64,000 bases of DNA from Aeribacillus composti (GTDB lineage: Bacteria > Bacillota > Bacilli > Bacillales > Aeribacillaceae), in the NCBI RefSeq assembly GCF_007827555.1, contig NZ_VISS01000001.1, positions 1 to 64,000 of the forward strand. Direction: 5' to 3'. Below are positions 26,030 to 35,536 of this stretch, in pieces (positions within the stretch are counted from its first letter, which is position 1; each line of letters starts with the position of its first letter). The notes beneath the pieces are model-generated. The model made no database searches, was not told the DNA's origin, and saw only the letters and a list, made by a program, of their open reading frames with translations. The position numbers and the translations under genes were made by a program.

Positions 26030-27037
26030 TTATGGCTGGATTCCTTTTTCTGAAAAATACGTTTCAGCCCCTGGATGAAGCGGCAAATTGCCTATTCCAT
26101 CAAGGGCTGCCTCCGCTTTGATTAATTTGCCTTTTGCGTGAGTAATTTTATTTGTATTTTCAAAAATCGCTTTTGTAATATTGTATACGGCATCTTCATC
26201 CAATTCGCCGCGGACGACCAGCATCGCTTTTACAGCGACTGTTTTTACGTCCTCAGGAATTTTATATGTCCCCTTTGGTACTGTATCTTCAGCATAGTAA
26301 GGATATTTTTCGATCAATTGTTTGATTTTGTCATCCGCAATCGGAATTACTCTAATTTCTTTTTGTGCTGAGAGCGATTCAACTGCAGCCGTCGGTGTCC
26401 CCGCAGTAATGAATGCAGCGTCTATGCTTCCGGATTGAATGCCGTCCGTTGATTCGTCAAAAGATAAGCTTTGCGCTTTAATATCATCAAAGCTTAATCC
26501 ATGAATTTCTAAAATTTGCTGTGCGTTTGCATTCACTCCAGACCCAGGGGCACCAACGGAAACCGACTTGCCTTTCAAATCTTCAACAGAAAGGATGCCG
26601 CTATCTTTTGTTGTAATAATTTGCACCGTCTCCGGATATAAAGTCCCAATTGCTTTAACATTGTCGACTTTATTGTCTTTGAACATCAATTCACCGTTTA
26701 ATGCATAAGCAGCAATATCAGTTTGCGAGAACGCAATATCAGCTTCACCATTTTTTAGCGCTTGCATATTTTCTGCTGATGCTCCTGAAGATTGTGCATT
26801 TGCATTAAAGTCCGTTTCTTCCGAAATAATTTGCGCCATCGATCCGCCGAGCGGGTAATAAGTTCCTCCTGTGCCTCCGGTTAAAATGCTTAACGTCTTG
26901 CTTCCTGCCTTTTCCCCGCTTTGATTGGAGCCATCACTTTTGCTGCTTCCTCCTTCGCTGTTATTTCCACACGCAGAAATGATCATTATGAAAAGAAGAG
27001 CTGTTAAGAATATAAGTCCGCTTCGCCATTTGATCAT
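26030..27037 (-). CDS. TAXI-family TRAP solute-binding lipoprotein
   Basis: 335 residues. Lipoprotein signal with lipobox ISAC (Cys about 23), a Ser/Gly/Lys-rich linker, then the TAXI domain: LTGGTGGTYYPLGGSMAQII, NAQSSGASAENMQAL, GAPGSGVNANAQQI, and IDAAFITAGTPTAAV. It captures the solute outside the membrane and hands it to the fused permease; glutamate-like ligands are known for some relatives, but none can be assigned here. First gene of the operon with AAAGGGGGA before ATG. Confidence 0.92.
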   Translation of the reverse strand: MIKWRSGLIFLTALLFIMIISACGNNSEGGSSKSDGSNQSGEKAGSKTLSILTGGTGGTYYPLGGSMAQIISEETDFNANAQSSGASAENMQALKNGEADIAFSQTDIAAYALNGELMFKDNKVDNVKAIGTLYPETVQIITTKDSGILSVEDLKGKSVSVGAPGSGVNANAQQILEIHGLSFDDIKAQSLSFDESTDGIQSGSIDAAFITAGTPTAAVESLSAQKEIRVIPIADDKIKQLIEKYPYYAEDTVPKGTYKIPEDVKTVAVKAMLVVRGELDEDAVYNITKAIFENTNKITHAKGKLIKAEAALDGIGNLPLHPGAETYFSEKGIQP

Positions 27038-27144
27038 TGATACTCCCCCTTTTTAAATTCGTTTGACTTTGGGTGCATTACTATCATATTAAAGAACAAA
27101 TGAAAAAATGTGGGATAATATGTCAGCTAGATTATCAACATAAA

Positions 27145-27186
27145 AAAAAGACAGGAATTGTCGGTATTCGACATCTCCCTGTCTTC
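27145..27186 (-). terminator. metI-metC operon terminator
   Basis: On the minus strand AAGACAGG..., a GTCGAATACCGAC inner stem, CCTGTCTT, then a run of eight T. It lies just after the metC stop. Confidence 0.85.
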
Positions 27187-27205
27187 TATTAAGGTAAGAA
27201 AAAAT

Positions 27206-28369
27206 TTATTGATAGGCCAAAACAGTAGAAAGACCAGACTCCAAATCATTTTTTAAGTCTTCAAAATTTTCTAGCCCTACGCTTAATCGAAGAAGACCAT
27301 CGGTTATCCCTCTTTTGATCCGTTCTTCTTTCGGCATCGCGGCATGGGACATTTTAGCTGGATACGACAAGATCGATTCAACTGCACCAAGGCTGACTGC
27401 GAAAACAGGCAGCTGAACATGATCAGCAAGAATCTTGACCGCTTTTTCATCTTCTAGTTCAAACGATAAAACCGCTCCACCGTTGACACTTTGCCGCAAA
27501 TGAATATCTGACCCTGGGTGATCGTGAAGACCTGGATAGTACACTTTTTTAATGGCAGGGTGCTTTTTCAAAAATTCTGCTAATTGAGAAGCTGTTTTGA
27601 CGGATTGATCCAGCCGCACATGAAGTGTTTTTAACCCTCTTAATACAAGCCAGCAATCATGCGGGCCGAGAACAGCGCCGAAGGCATTTTGAAGTTTGTA
27701 AAGCTCTTCGCCAAGCTTTTCATCTTTCACAACTGCCAGTCCTGCCAAACAGTCGCTATGACCTGCCAAAAATTTTGTTGCACTATGTAAAACAATATCG
27801 GCCCCTAAATCGAGAGGCCTTTGCAAAGCCGGAGTCATAAATGTATTATCAACAAATGTTAAACAGCCGTTTTCTTTTGCAAGCTGCACAATTGCTCGAA
27901 TGTCCGTCACTTTTAACAGCGGATTCGAGGGCGTTTCAATGTAAATCACTTTTGTGTTCGGACGTATATTTGCTTTTACGGCATCAAGGTCCGTCATATC
28001 GACAAACGTATATTCAATGCCAAAGCGCGATAAAACATCGGCAACGATCCGGTATGTTCCGCCGTACACATCTTCAGTGACCAAAACATGATCACCGGAA
28101 GAAAGTAAAAGAAAAGCTGTTGATATAGCGGCCATCCCAGAAGCAAACGCAAAGCCTCTCACTCCGCCTTCCAGTTCGGCAATCGCCTCTTCCAACGCTT
28201 TTCGTGTTGGATTTCCTGAACGGCTGTAGTCAAATTCAGGAGATTCATCCAATGTTTGCTGATGAAACGTTGACGCTTGCTGAATCGCCACGCTGACAGC
28301 ACCGGTTGTCGGGTCAACCTTATGTTTATTATGAATCAATTTTGTTTGAAAGCTCCATTGGTCATGCAT
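27206..28369 (-). CDS. metC: Cystathionine beta-lyase MetC
   Basis: 387 residues, PLP-dependent Cys/Met-metabolism family. PLP lysine in HSATKFLAGHSD (about residue 196), SGMAAI near 79, YSRSGNPTR near 48, and IETPSNP. Cleaves cystathionine to homocysteine. Second gene of the operon, starting 8 bases inside metI, and equivalent in place to B. subtilis yjcJ. The split of roles between the two paralogues follows that synteny. Confidence 0.9.
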   Translation of the reverse strand: MHDQWSFQTKLIHNKHKVDPTTGAVSVAIQQASTFHQQTLDESPEFDYSRSGNPTRKALEEAIAELEGGVRGFAFASGMAAISTAFLLLSSGDHVLVTEDVYGGTYRIVADVLSRFGIEYTFVDMTDLDAVKANIRPNTKVIYIETPSNPLLKVTDIRAIVQLAKENGCLTFVDNTFMTPALQRPLDLGADIVLHSATKFLAGHSDCLAGLAVVKDEKLGEELYKLQNAFGAVLGPHDCWLVLRGLKTLHVRLDQSVKTASQLAEFLKKHPAIKKVYYPGLHDHPGSDIHLRQSVNGGAVLSFELEDEKAVKILADHVQLPVFAVSLGAVESILSYPAKMSHAAMPKEERIKRGITDGLLRLSVGLENFEDLKNDLESGLSTVLAYQ

Positions 28370-29477
28370 TTAGTAAATCCCCTTTCGCAGCTGCTTGCAA
28401 TGCCTGCTTGAGATCTTCCTTCAAATCCTCCACGCTTTCAATCCCTACAGAAAAACGGAGAAGCCGGTTACATACACCGTTTTGAATTCGGATTTCTTCC
28501 GGAATGTCCGCATGTGTTTGGGTAGCTGGATACGTTATAAAGCTTTCTACCCCTCCAAGGCTTTCCGCAAAACAGATTAATTTCAGATTCTGCAAAAACG
28601 GATTGACCCATTCTTCTTTTTTCACACGGAAGGAAAGCATTCCGCCTCTGCCAGGATATAATACATCATCAATTTCAGGAAGCTCTTTTAAATATGCCGC
28701 CAGCTCCCTTGCATTTTCCTGATGTTTGGCCATTCTCAATGATAAAGTTTTCATTCCTCTAAGCAGCAGCCACGAATCAAAAGGAGATAATACCGCACCA
28801 ATTGCATTTTGATGCATGGCTAATTTTTCGCAAATTTCTTTCCCTTTTGCACAGACCAGGCCGGCAAGGACATCGTTGTGACCGCCTAAATATTTCGTTG
28901 CGCTGTGAATCACGATATGCGCTCCTTCTTCAATCGGACGCTGCAAAACAGGTGTGTAGAACGTATTGTCAACGATCAGCAGCAAATTGTGCTTCCGGGC
29001 CAATTCCGCCAACGAGGAAATCGATGTTTCCTGCATAAGCGGATTAGTGGGCGTTTCTAGAAAAATCGCTTTAGTATTTTCGTTTATTAATGATTCCGTA
29101 TATTCGCGAGACGTAAAATCGTCATAGTGGAAGGAAAGACCGTATTTGCGCCACTCTTCTTCAAACAAGCGGTATGTCCCGCCATATAAATCTTTTGAAA
29201 CGATCAGTTCATCTCCACTTTTAAATAAAGCCATAATCGTCTGAATCGCTGCCATTCCGGAAGAAAATGCAAATCCTTGATCGGCTCCCTCCAATTTGGC
29301 TATGGCGTCCTCGACAAGCTCTCTCGTTGGATTTTTTGTCCGAGTGTAATCATAGCCTGTTGATTCACCTATTCCTTTATGCCGGTAGGCTGTGGACAAA
29401 TAAATGGGGGCGCTTACTGTTCCTGTAAGAGCTTCACTTCGATTTCCTAATTGGGCCAAAACTGTTTCAATATTCAT
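28362..29477 (-). CDS. metI: Cystathionine gamma-synthase / O-acetylhomoserine thiolyase MetI
   Basis: 371 residues, same PLP fold as its neighbour: YTRTKNPTR near 44, SSGMAAIQ near 74, and lysine in HSATKYLGGHNDVLAG near 192. Builds cystathionine (or homocysteine) from O-acetylhomoserine. Equivalent to B. subtilis yjcI/metI. GGAGGAAAG lies before the ATG, and a SAM riboswitch heads the transcript. Confidence 0.9.
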   Translation of the reverse strand: MNIETVLAQLGNRSEALTGTVSAPIYLSTAYRHKGIGESTGYDYTRTKNPTRELVEDAIAKLEGADQGFAFSSGMAAIQTIMALFKSGDELIVSKDLYGGTYRLFEEEWRKYGLSFHYDDFTSREYTESLINENTKAIFLETPTNPLMQETSISSLAELARKHNLLLIVDNTFYTPVLQRPIEEGAHIVIHSATKYLGGHNDVLAGLVCAKGKEICEKLAMHQNAIGAVLSPFDSWLLLRGMKTLSLRMAKHQENARELAAYLKELPEIDDVLYPGRGGMLSFRVKKEEWVNPFLQNLKLICFAESLGGVESFITYPATQTHADIPEEIRIQNGVCNRLLRFSVGIESVEDLKEDLKQALQAAAKGDLLNA

Positions 29478-29542
29478 CTTTGACTTTCCTCCTTTTTTAG
29501 TTAGTAAAAATGTGCTGCTTTCATTGCCTGTAGAGGAGGCTT

Positions 29543-29581
29543 TAAAAATAAAACGCCCTCTTCATAAGAAGAAGGCGTTTA
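29543..29581 (-). terminator. Riboswitch-controlled terminator of metIC
   Basis: On the minus strand AAACGCCTTCTTCTTATGAAGAGGGCGTTT then TATTTTT: a near-perfect stem just downstream of the SAM aptamer and 65 bases before metI. Confidence 0.88.
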
Positions 29582-29595
29582 TTGTTTGGCTCCTT

Positions 29596-29729
29596 CTTAT
29601 CTTCCAAGCATATCTTACGGCAAAATGCTTGCTGGATTTAGCACCTTGGTACAAAGGTTATCATGCCGCCGTCCTTGTACCGGTTGCTGAGACTTCTTCG
29701 GGCCAGTTCCCTCCGCCTCTCTCGATAAG
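29596..29729 (-). ncRNA. SAM-I (S-box) riboswitch
   Basis: Minus-strand sequence closes with P1 CTTATC / GATAAG and carries the S-box core: GAGAGAGGCGGAGGGAACTG, CCCGAAGAAG, CTCAGCAACC and the P3/P4 arms ending near GGTGCTAAATCCAGC. The 3' side of P1 (GATAAGAAGG) can instead pair with the terminator, so SAM binding should stop transcription of metIC. A weak SigA promoter (TTGAAT-N17-TAAAGT) lies upstream. Confidence 0.93.
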
Positions 29730-29735
29730 AATTCC

Positions 29736-30996
29736 GATATGAACTTTTGATAGGTATAACTTTACCTCAGTTTTAAAAAAAATTCAAGACGTTTCCTGCC
29801 AACAATTCCGATAACTTTGATTTATTTTCAGTAAAACTAAAGAAAAATAAGAACATTCTTTAAATAATCCGTCGATTCTTGAAATGTTTTTTTGCGAAAG
29901 CCAAAAGGGAAATTTTTTTGTATGGATCACCTTTGATCCTCCATCATTTCAATGAAAGTGGTTTTATTTTCCCCTGAGGCTTCCCAAATTTTAATAGATT
30001 TTAAAATATAAATATCCAATTCGGAAGCTGTCGTATTTGGAGAAAAATTGTGAACGAGGTGATCTTCTTTAGAGGAATTGGAAAATTTTAAGAGAATTTA
30101 ATAAACAGTAAATGAAACGATTGAATTGGCAAACTAATCGTTTGATAAATTTTTCGCCAACTTCTGTCAAACGAACCCGTACTCCATAAAGCAGCTGAAC
30201 AGAAAACGAAGATGCGATATTTGTTTTGCAGGTGAAGCTGGGAAGCAAAAAAGATGAACATAAACGTGCCGTTGGAAAATTTGCTGAACATTCTTTACTG
30301 ATGCGCCTTCTCTTTATTATGGAAAGGAAAAACTGTTTATGAAGCTGTATATAATCGACAGCATACGAACCAATAATTTTCATGGCGAGCAAATGATGGG
30401 GCAAATCAAAACTATGAAGGAAAACGCTTTCTGCAAACTGGAACATCATCAAAACAATTGTACGGAGTTTATTATGATTATGAAAGCGACTACAGAGGAG
30501 ATTATTTATTAAGCATTGCAATTGAAGAAAATAATGGGGAAGCTTTTAATTGAAATCTCGAGGAACATGAAAATAAAGTTTTTCAAGTAGATAAAACGGA
30601 CGAACAAGGCATTTTTAAAACTTGGAGTAAGATTTGGAAGCAAGAAGAAACTGGTTTAATAGAGCGTGCTTACACATATGATTTTGAAAAATACGGCCCA
30701 AATGGAGAAATTGAAATTCATATAGGCGCTGTCTAATAAGTCGATTTTCCGGCTTATAGACGCCCCTTTAATGTTTTAGAAATGTTGATATATCAATGTT
30801 TATAATCTTTCGTTTTCAATGGATTTTGACTTTCTGGACAGCTCCAAACAATGTGAAAAAACGGGAGCTTATTCGAGCGATTTGAATAAAAAGCTCTCAC
30901 AACAACAGAATCCCAATATACAGGCATAGTCATAAACAACTTTTGGGATAAGCCTTTTTTAACAACTGCTCCATCTTGAATTTACATCAACAAAAT
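29736..30996. other. Long gap with relics
   Basis: About 1.25 kb between the SAM riboswitch and the ssu terminator. It holds the effector-domain pseudogene (separate entry) and, on the minus strand at about 30090-30220, a LysR-like scrap (VRVRLTEVGEKFIKRLV). Nothing intact is visible. Confidence 0.4.
30341..30736 (+). pseudogene. GyrI-like / Cass2 effector-binding-domain protein, broken
   Basis: A frame ending at TAA 30734 reads KQLYGVYYDYESDYRGDYLL, SIAIEENNGEAFN, then a TGA (30551-30553), then VFQVDKTDEQGIFKTWSKIW and YTYDFEKYGPNGEIEIHIGA. The YDYESDYRGDY and C-terminal EIHI patterns are those of small-molecule effector-binding domains of the GyrI/AraC-effector type. At least two in-frame stops make it a pseudogene; the start is lost. 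Confidence 0.65.
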
Positions 30997-31052
30997 AACC
31001 CCCCCTATCCAGAAGCCGCATAATATCAAAAAGCTTCTGTATAGGGGGTTTA
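30997..31052 (-). terminator. ssu operon terminator
   Basis: AACCCCCTATACAGAAGC and GCTTCTGGATAGGGGGGGTT (minus strand) form an about 17-bp stem with one mismatch, ending in TTATTTTG, right after the ssuA stop. Confidence 0.85.
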
Positions 31053-31056
31053 TTGC

Positions 31057-32067
31057 TTAATTCAAAAAGCTTGTATCTACAAGACCTTTAAGATCCGGTT
31101 TTTCTTTTAAAAATTTCAAGTCATAAGAAGAGTTAGAAAAGTCTTGAAGAACTTTTTCATCCACTTCGGTTGTATAGCGGACACGTTCCCAAGCGCTGTC
31201 GATAATTTCTGGGTCAAGCTCTTGATTTGTTATTTCTTTAATCGATTGAATGGCAATATCGCGTGCTTCCTCTTTGTTTTTATTGATGAAGTCGACTGCT
31301 TTTTTGTGGGCTTTGACAATATTTTGAACTAAATCTTTATTTTCTTTAATAAATTTGTTGCTCGTCACTAAAACAGTGTTCGGAAGCGTTGTGCCATAGG
31401 CGATATCTTTCGTATCGACAATCACTTTCGCCCCGTCTTTTATTAATAATGAAGCCCAAGGCTCAGGCACAGCGGCTAAATCCACTTTTCCCGATTCAAA
31501 GAAAGCTTGATATTGTGCCGGGTTTCCAGTTGTATGCTTTAATGTGCCGCCGATTCTTGATGAAGCAATGTCGTAATCTTGCAAGTACGTTTCAAATTGG
31601 ACATCGTGAGTGCAGCCGACACCAGGAGTAATGAATGTTTTATTATGAATATCATCTAAGCTTTCGATTCCGCTTTTTTTGCTTGCTACGACGACAGTAC
31701 CCCCAGATGACGCACCGGCAATAATTTTCACGTCTGCACCATTAGAATAGTTATTCATGACAGGAGCTGGACCGACAAGCCCGGCGTCAATTTCGCCGGT
31801 TTTCAACGCTGTCATAAAAGCACCGCCATCCGGAAAAGTTTTATATTCAATCTCTACCTGATCCCCTAGCGCTTCTTCATAGTAGCCCTTTTCCTTCGCA
31901 ATCATCGCCGGAACATGGTCAATATTTGGGAAATAGCCGATGACTACTTTATTTTTTCCGCTTTTCTCTTTTCCTGATGCCTCATTCCCTCCGCCGGCTC
32001 CGCAGGCAGATAAAATCCCAATTAACAACAAGGTGATAAATGATAGCAGCAAACCTTTTCTCTTCAT
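31057..32067 (-). CDS. ssuA: Sulfonate-type ABC transporter solute-binding lipoprotein
   Basis: 336 residues. Lipobox LSAC (Cys about 22), Gly/Lys linker, then the SsuA/TauA/NitT fold: VVIGYFPNIDHVPAMIAKEK, ALKTGEIDAGLVGPAPVM, and VDLAAVPEPWASLL. It binds an aliphatic sulfonate or similar anion outside the cell. Last gene of a B-C-A operon, 17 bases after the permease, GGAGGAAG before ATG. Sulfur substrate is inferred from the metIC neighbours; nitrate- or taurine-type ligands cannot be excluded. Confidence 0.85.
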   Translation of the reverse strand: MKRKGLLLSFITLLLIGILSACGAGGGNEASGKEKSGKNKVVIGYFPNIDHVPAMIAKEKGYYEEALGDQVEIEYKTFPDGGAFMTALKTGEIDAGLVGPAPVMNNYSNGADVKIIAGASSGGTVVVASKKSGIESLDDIHNKTFITPGVGCTHDVQFETYLQDYDIASSRIGGTLKHTTGNPAQYQAFFESGKVDLAAVPEPWASLLIKDGAKVIVDTKDIAYGTTLPNTVLVTSNKFIKENKDLVQNIVKAHKKAVDFINKNKEEARDIAIQSIKEITNQELDPEIIDSAWERVRYTTEVDEKVLQDFSNSSYDLKFLKEKPDLKGLVDTSFLN

Positions 32068-32084
32068 AATCTCAACTTCCTCCT

Positions 32085-32843
32085 TTATTGTTCAAGCAAT
32101 CCCCATTTTTTCATCACTTTCTTTTCAATTCTGCTGAAAAAAACTAAATCTACTAAAATTCCAATTAAGGCAATGATAAATATAATGCCCATCACTAACG
32201 CCATATCGCCAAAATCTGATGCGAATTTTAACGTATAGCCTAAACCCGGGCCGGTGCTTAACAGCTCGCTACCCATCAGGCCTCTCCACCCAAACGCCCA
32301 AGCAAGCCTTGCACCAGTTACTGCATGCGGGATGGCTGCTGGAAAAATCACGTGTGTAAACAGAGAAAATCCGCTGTAATCCATTGTCCTTGCCGCATTT
32401 GTATATATTGGAGGAACGCTTTTAATCCCTGTCCGCATATTCAATGTCATCACAAGCGTTCCACCGAGCACGACAATAAAAATGATCGCTTTTTCATTTA
32501 AACCGAACCAGATGATGGCTAGAGGCAGCCAAACGATGCTCGGCACGCTTTGCAACGGCAAAATTAAAGAGCCAATGGTATCATCAATTACTTTCGATTT
32601 TGCAAAAACGACGCCTAACACTGTTCCAAGAATAAGAGCAATCACAAGCCCGATTGCCAGCCGCTGAAAACTTGCCAGCAAATCATAGACAAGAGTTAGA
32701 TCAGCAAAACCGTTCCACAATGCCTGAAAAATATCGCTCGGAGCCGGAAAGACGACAGCCTTAATATTTAACAGCTTGACGATTGCTTCCCATATACCCA
32801 GTGCGGCTGCATAAAAAATGATTCGTTTAACGACCTGCTGCAT
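32085..32843 (-). CDS. ssuC: ABC transporter permease, SsuC type
   Basis: 252 residues, six helices, with the EAA loop as AARTMDYSGFSLFTHVIFPA followed by AIPHAVTGARLAWAFGWRG. Forms the homodimeric channel for the SsuA-type receptor. Starts 17 bases inside the ATPase gene; AGAGGAAG before the ATG. Confidence 0.88.
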   Translation of the reverse strand: MQQVVKRIIFYAAALGIWEAIVKLLNIKAVVFPAPSDIFQALWNGFADLTLVYDLLASFQRLAIGLVIALILGTVLGVVFAKSKVIDDTIGSLILPLQSVPSIVWLPLAIIWFGLNEKAIIFIVVLGGTLVMTLNMRTGIKSVPPIYTNAARTMDYSGFSLFTHVIFPAAIPHAVTGARLAWAFGWRGLMGSELLSTGPGLGYTLKFASDFGDMALVMGIIFIIALIGILVDLVFFSRIEKKVMKKWGLLEQ

Positions 32844-33612
32844 AACTTTCTTCCTCTTTCACTACTTTATCAATTTCTGACTTCAACAGCTTTTGAATGC
32901 GCTCTTCATATTCAGCAAGCTGCTTTCTAAATTCATCACGTGGTCTCGGAAAAGACACTTCTATTTCATCAATAATTCTCCCAGGCCTTGTACCCATGAC
33001 GATAATACGGTCCGATAATTTTAATGCCTCTTGGATGCTGTGCGTAACAAAAAGAATTGTTTTTTTCGTATCGATCCAAATTTTTTCCAACACTTCGTGC
33101 AGCCGTGATCTCGTCTGCTCATCCAACGCTCCGAACGGCTCATCCATTAAGAGCACCTCAGGATCCATCGCCAAAGCTCTTGCGATCGATACGCGCTGCT
33201 GCATGCCGCCGGAAAGCTCGTGCGGAGAATGCTTGGCATATTGGCTTAATTGAACCATGGCCAAATATTCGTGCGCCTTTTTTTTCGCTTCTTCCTTCGG
33301 CATTTTTTTCTTCAGCGGAAACATGACATTTTCCTCAACTGTCAGCCATGGAAAAAGGGCTGCCTGTTGAAACACTACTCCCCGGTCGCTTCCAGGTCCC
33401 TTTATTTCCTTCCCGTTTACCAGCACTTTTCCCGATGTGGGGGCTGTTAACCCGGCAACGATCGTTAATAACGTCGACTTTCCACAGCCGGAAGGGCCAA
33501 GAATGGAAACAAATTCTCCTTTCTGCACAGTCAAATCAATTTGGTCAAGAACCGTTTGGGAGACGCCATGATGTTGAAATGTTTTTGAAATATGCGCAAT
33601 TTGGACAGACAA
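32827..33612 (-). CDS. ssuB: ABC transporter ATPase, SsuB type
   Basis: 261 residues. Walker A LGPSGCGKSTLL (about 39-50), signature LSGGMQQRVSIARAL, Walker B EVLLMDEPFGALD, and switch His in FVTHSIQEAL. Powers uptake through SsuC. TTG start with TGGGGGA upstream. First gene of the operon; a TTGACA with TATTAT/TATAAT further along (about 33670-33701, minus strand) is the likely promoter. Confidence 0.9.
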   Translation of the reverse strand: MSVQIAHISKTFQHHGVSQTVLDQIDLTVQKGEFVSILGPSGCGKSTLLTIVAGLTAPTSGKVLVNGKEIKGPGSDRGVVFQQAALFPWLTVEENVMFPLKKKMPKEEAKKKAHEYLAMVQLSQYAKHSPHELSGGMQQRVSIARALAMDPEVLLMDEPFGALDEQTRSRLHEVLEKIWIDTKKTILFVTHSIQEALKLSDRIIVMGTRPGRIIDEIEVSFPRPRDEFRKQLAEYEERIQKLLKSEIDKVVKEEESYAAGR

Positions 33613-33669
33613 AGTGATTCCCCCAGTATATGATCATTCTTACCTATCTTATCGGATTAGTCGTTATCA

Positions 33670-33701
33670 TTATAATATAAGCATTTTTTATTTTGTCAAC
33701 C
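33670..33701 (-). promoter_or_regulatory. Probable ssu operon promoter
   Basis: Minus-strand TTGACA followed after 16 bases by TATTAT or after 19 by TATAAT. Box quality is good, spacing ambiguous. No confident CymR or Fur site was found. Confidence 0.5.
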
Positions 33702-33790
33702 TTTTTATTTGTTGGAGACTTTTCAAAAGAGTGATAAAATAATGAGAAGTCCAGCCTAACTGGTAATTAGTCAATTTTGGAGGAATTGGT

Positions 33791-34522
33791 ATGGCCCAAA
33801 AAGTCGCACCTATAAAAGAAGAAACGTTTTTTAGCGAAGAGCTAGGGGAAGAAGTTTCTTTGCTCATGTATTTGCCGACTTCCTTTTCTCCATTATCTCA
33901 TCATCATCTTCTCATTGCTCAAGATGGCGGAGACTATTTTAAACTGGGAAGGATCGCGCGTTTTGTTGAGGAGTTAACGGAGGAGCAAACGATTGAAGAT
34001 TTGATTGTCGTTGGCATTCCTTATAAAGACATTCAAGATCGAAGAAGAAAATATCATCCCGATGGAAGCCAGTTCAACAGTTATATCCGTTTTTTAGCTC
34101 ATGAATTAATTCCATTTTTAGAAGAACGTTTTCCGCTTTTGCCAATAGGAAGAGGCCGCGCGCTTATCGGCGATTCTCTGGCTGCAACCGTTTCGCTTAT
34201 GGCAGCGCTTCATTATCCGCATACATTTGGAAAAGTGATCATGCAATCACCATATGTGGATGGAAAGGTGTTAGAAGCGATCGATGCTTTTTCACAGCCC
34301 TCTTTACTATCTATTTATCATCAAATCGGGAAACAGGAAACGGCTGTAAAAACGACTGATGGGAAAATAAAAGATTTTTATACAATCAATCAAAAACTTC
34401 ATGAACAAATGGTACATAAAGGATTCGAATGCATTTATGAAGAATTTGACGGCGATCACCGCTGGACATATTGGCAGCCGCTGCTAAAAGACATATTAAA
34501 AAAAATGTTTGCTATATCATGA
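33791..34522 (+). CDS. yjcH: YjcH-like esterase (alpha/beta hydrolase)
   Basis: 243 residues of the enterochelin-esterase-like family (PF00756). Nucleophile serine in ALIGDSLAATVSL (about 125), acid region in the C-terminal half, and histidine in EEFDGDHRWTYW (about 222). Cytoplasmic; natural ester unknown. TTTGGAGG before ATG. First of three plus-strand genes syntenic with B. subtilis yjcH-yjcG-yjcF. Confidence 0.85.
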   Translation: MAQKVAPIKEETFFSEELGEEVSLLMYLPTSFSPLSHHHLLIAQDGGDYFKLGRIARFVEELTEEQTIEDLIVVGIPYKDIQDRRRKYHPDGSQFNSYIRFLAHELIPFLEERFPLLPIGRGRALIGDSLAATVSLMAALHYPHTFGKVIMQSPYVDGKVLEAIDAFSQPSLLSIYHQIGKQETAVKTTDGKIKDFYTINQKLHEQMVHKGFECIYEEFDGDHRWTYWQPLLKDILKKMFAIS

Positions 34523-34583
34523 AAATTGATTCTTTAAGTTGTTATAATAAAGAATACGAGTAAATATCAAGGAGGCAAAAAAA

Positions 34584-35102
34584 ATGAAGTACGGAATTGT
34601 GTTATTTCCTTCAAAAAAGCTGCAAGACATCGCCAACTCATATAGGAAACGTTACGATCCGAATTATGCGCTTGTCCCTCCTCATTTAACATTGAAGGCA
34701 CCGTTTGAAGCTGACGAAAAAGAAATTGGCGACACTGTGAAAGAACTTAGGAAAATTGCGAAACAGGTTAAGCCTTTTAAACTCTCCGTCTACAAATTCA
34801 GTTCATTTGCTCCTGTCAATAACGTTATTTATTTAAAAGTTGAACCAAATCCAGAATTAACAAAATTGCATGAGCTTCTTCATCAAGGAAAATTTAAAGA
34901 GGAGCCGGAGTACGCTTTCGTCCCTCACATTACAATCGGACAAAATTTATCGGATGATGAACATTCTGACGTTCTCGGCCGCTTAAAAATGTTAAAAATT
35001 CAACACGTGGAAACGATTGACCGATTCCACATTTTATATCAATTAGAAAACGGCTCATGGACTGTTTATGAAACATTCCTGCTTGGGGAAGGACGAGACT
35101 GA
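34584..35102 (+). CDS. yjcG: YjcG, 2H phosphoesterase (2'-5' RNA ligase-like)
   Basis: 172 residues with the two H-x-T/S-x motifs of the 2H superfamily: HLTLKAPF (about 34) and HITIGQNL (about 115), which face each other across the active cleft. Acts on 2'-5' or cyclic phosphodiester bonds of RNA or nucleotides; physiological substrate unknown. AAGGAGG before ATG. Its TGA overlaps the yjcF ATG by one base. Confidence 0.9.
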   Translation: MKYGIVLFPSKKLQDIANSYRKRYDPNYALVPPHLTLKAPFEADEKEIGDTVKELRKIAKQVKPFKLSVYKFSSFAPVNNVIYLKVEPNPELTKLHELLHQGKFKEEPEYAFVPHITIGQNLSDDEHSDVLGRLKMLKIQHVETIDRFHILYQLENGSWTVYETFLLGEGRD

Positions 35103-35536
35103 TGAAGGCAGTCAAAGCTATTAATGAAAAACAACGAAATGATGCTTTATATGTAAGAAAAAAAGTATTCGTAGAAGAGCAGAACGTTCCGATAGAAATA
35201 GAGACCGACGAATATGAAGCCTTTGCCGAGCATGTCGTGCTTTATGACGATCATCAGCCTGTTGGAGCTGGCAGATTTCGTGTCATTGGCAACACCGGAA
35301 AGCTCGAGAGGATCTGTGTTCTGCCACAATACCGCGGAAAAGGAGCGGGAAATATCATTTTGGAAACACTTGAAAAACTCGCGGCCGAAAAAGGATTAAA
35401 GAAAATAAAATTGAACGCCCAAGTACAAGTAGAAAATTTTTATAAAAAGCATGGATATCAAACCGTTTCCGATATTTTTATGGATGCGGGCATTCCCCAT
35501 GTCACGATGGAAAAAACGTTACATCCACATTCATAA
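35102..35536 (+). CDS. yjcF: YjcF, GNAT-family N-acetyltransferase
   Basis: 144 residues. Acetyl-CoA binding loop RICVLPQYRGKGAGNIIL (about 70-87, the R/Q-x-x-G-x-G/A motif) and FYKKHGYQTVSDIFMDAGIPHVTME near the end, the ElaA/YjcF pattern. Acceptor unknown. Translationally coupled to yjcG. Confidence 0.9.
   Translation: MKAVKAINEKQRNDALYVRKKVFVEEQNVPIEIETDEYEAFAEHVVLYDDHQPVGAGRFRVIGNTGKLERICVLPQYRGKGAGNIILETLEKLAAEKGLKKIKLNAQVQVENFYKKHGYQTVSDIFMDAGIPHVTMEKTLHPHS

Noticed and set aside
30069-30521. Minus-strand frame of 150 codons in the gap after metI
   Set aside because: No ribosome site, odd composition, and it overlaps the better-supported plus-strand effector-domain relic; only a short LysR-like piece is suggestive.
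33655-33690. Fur-box-like AT-rich sequence upstream of the ssu operon
   Set aside because: Match to the GATAATGATAATCATTATC consensus is poor and the gene context is sulfur, not iron.
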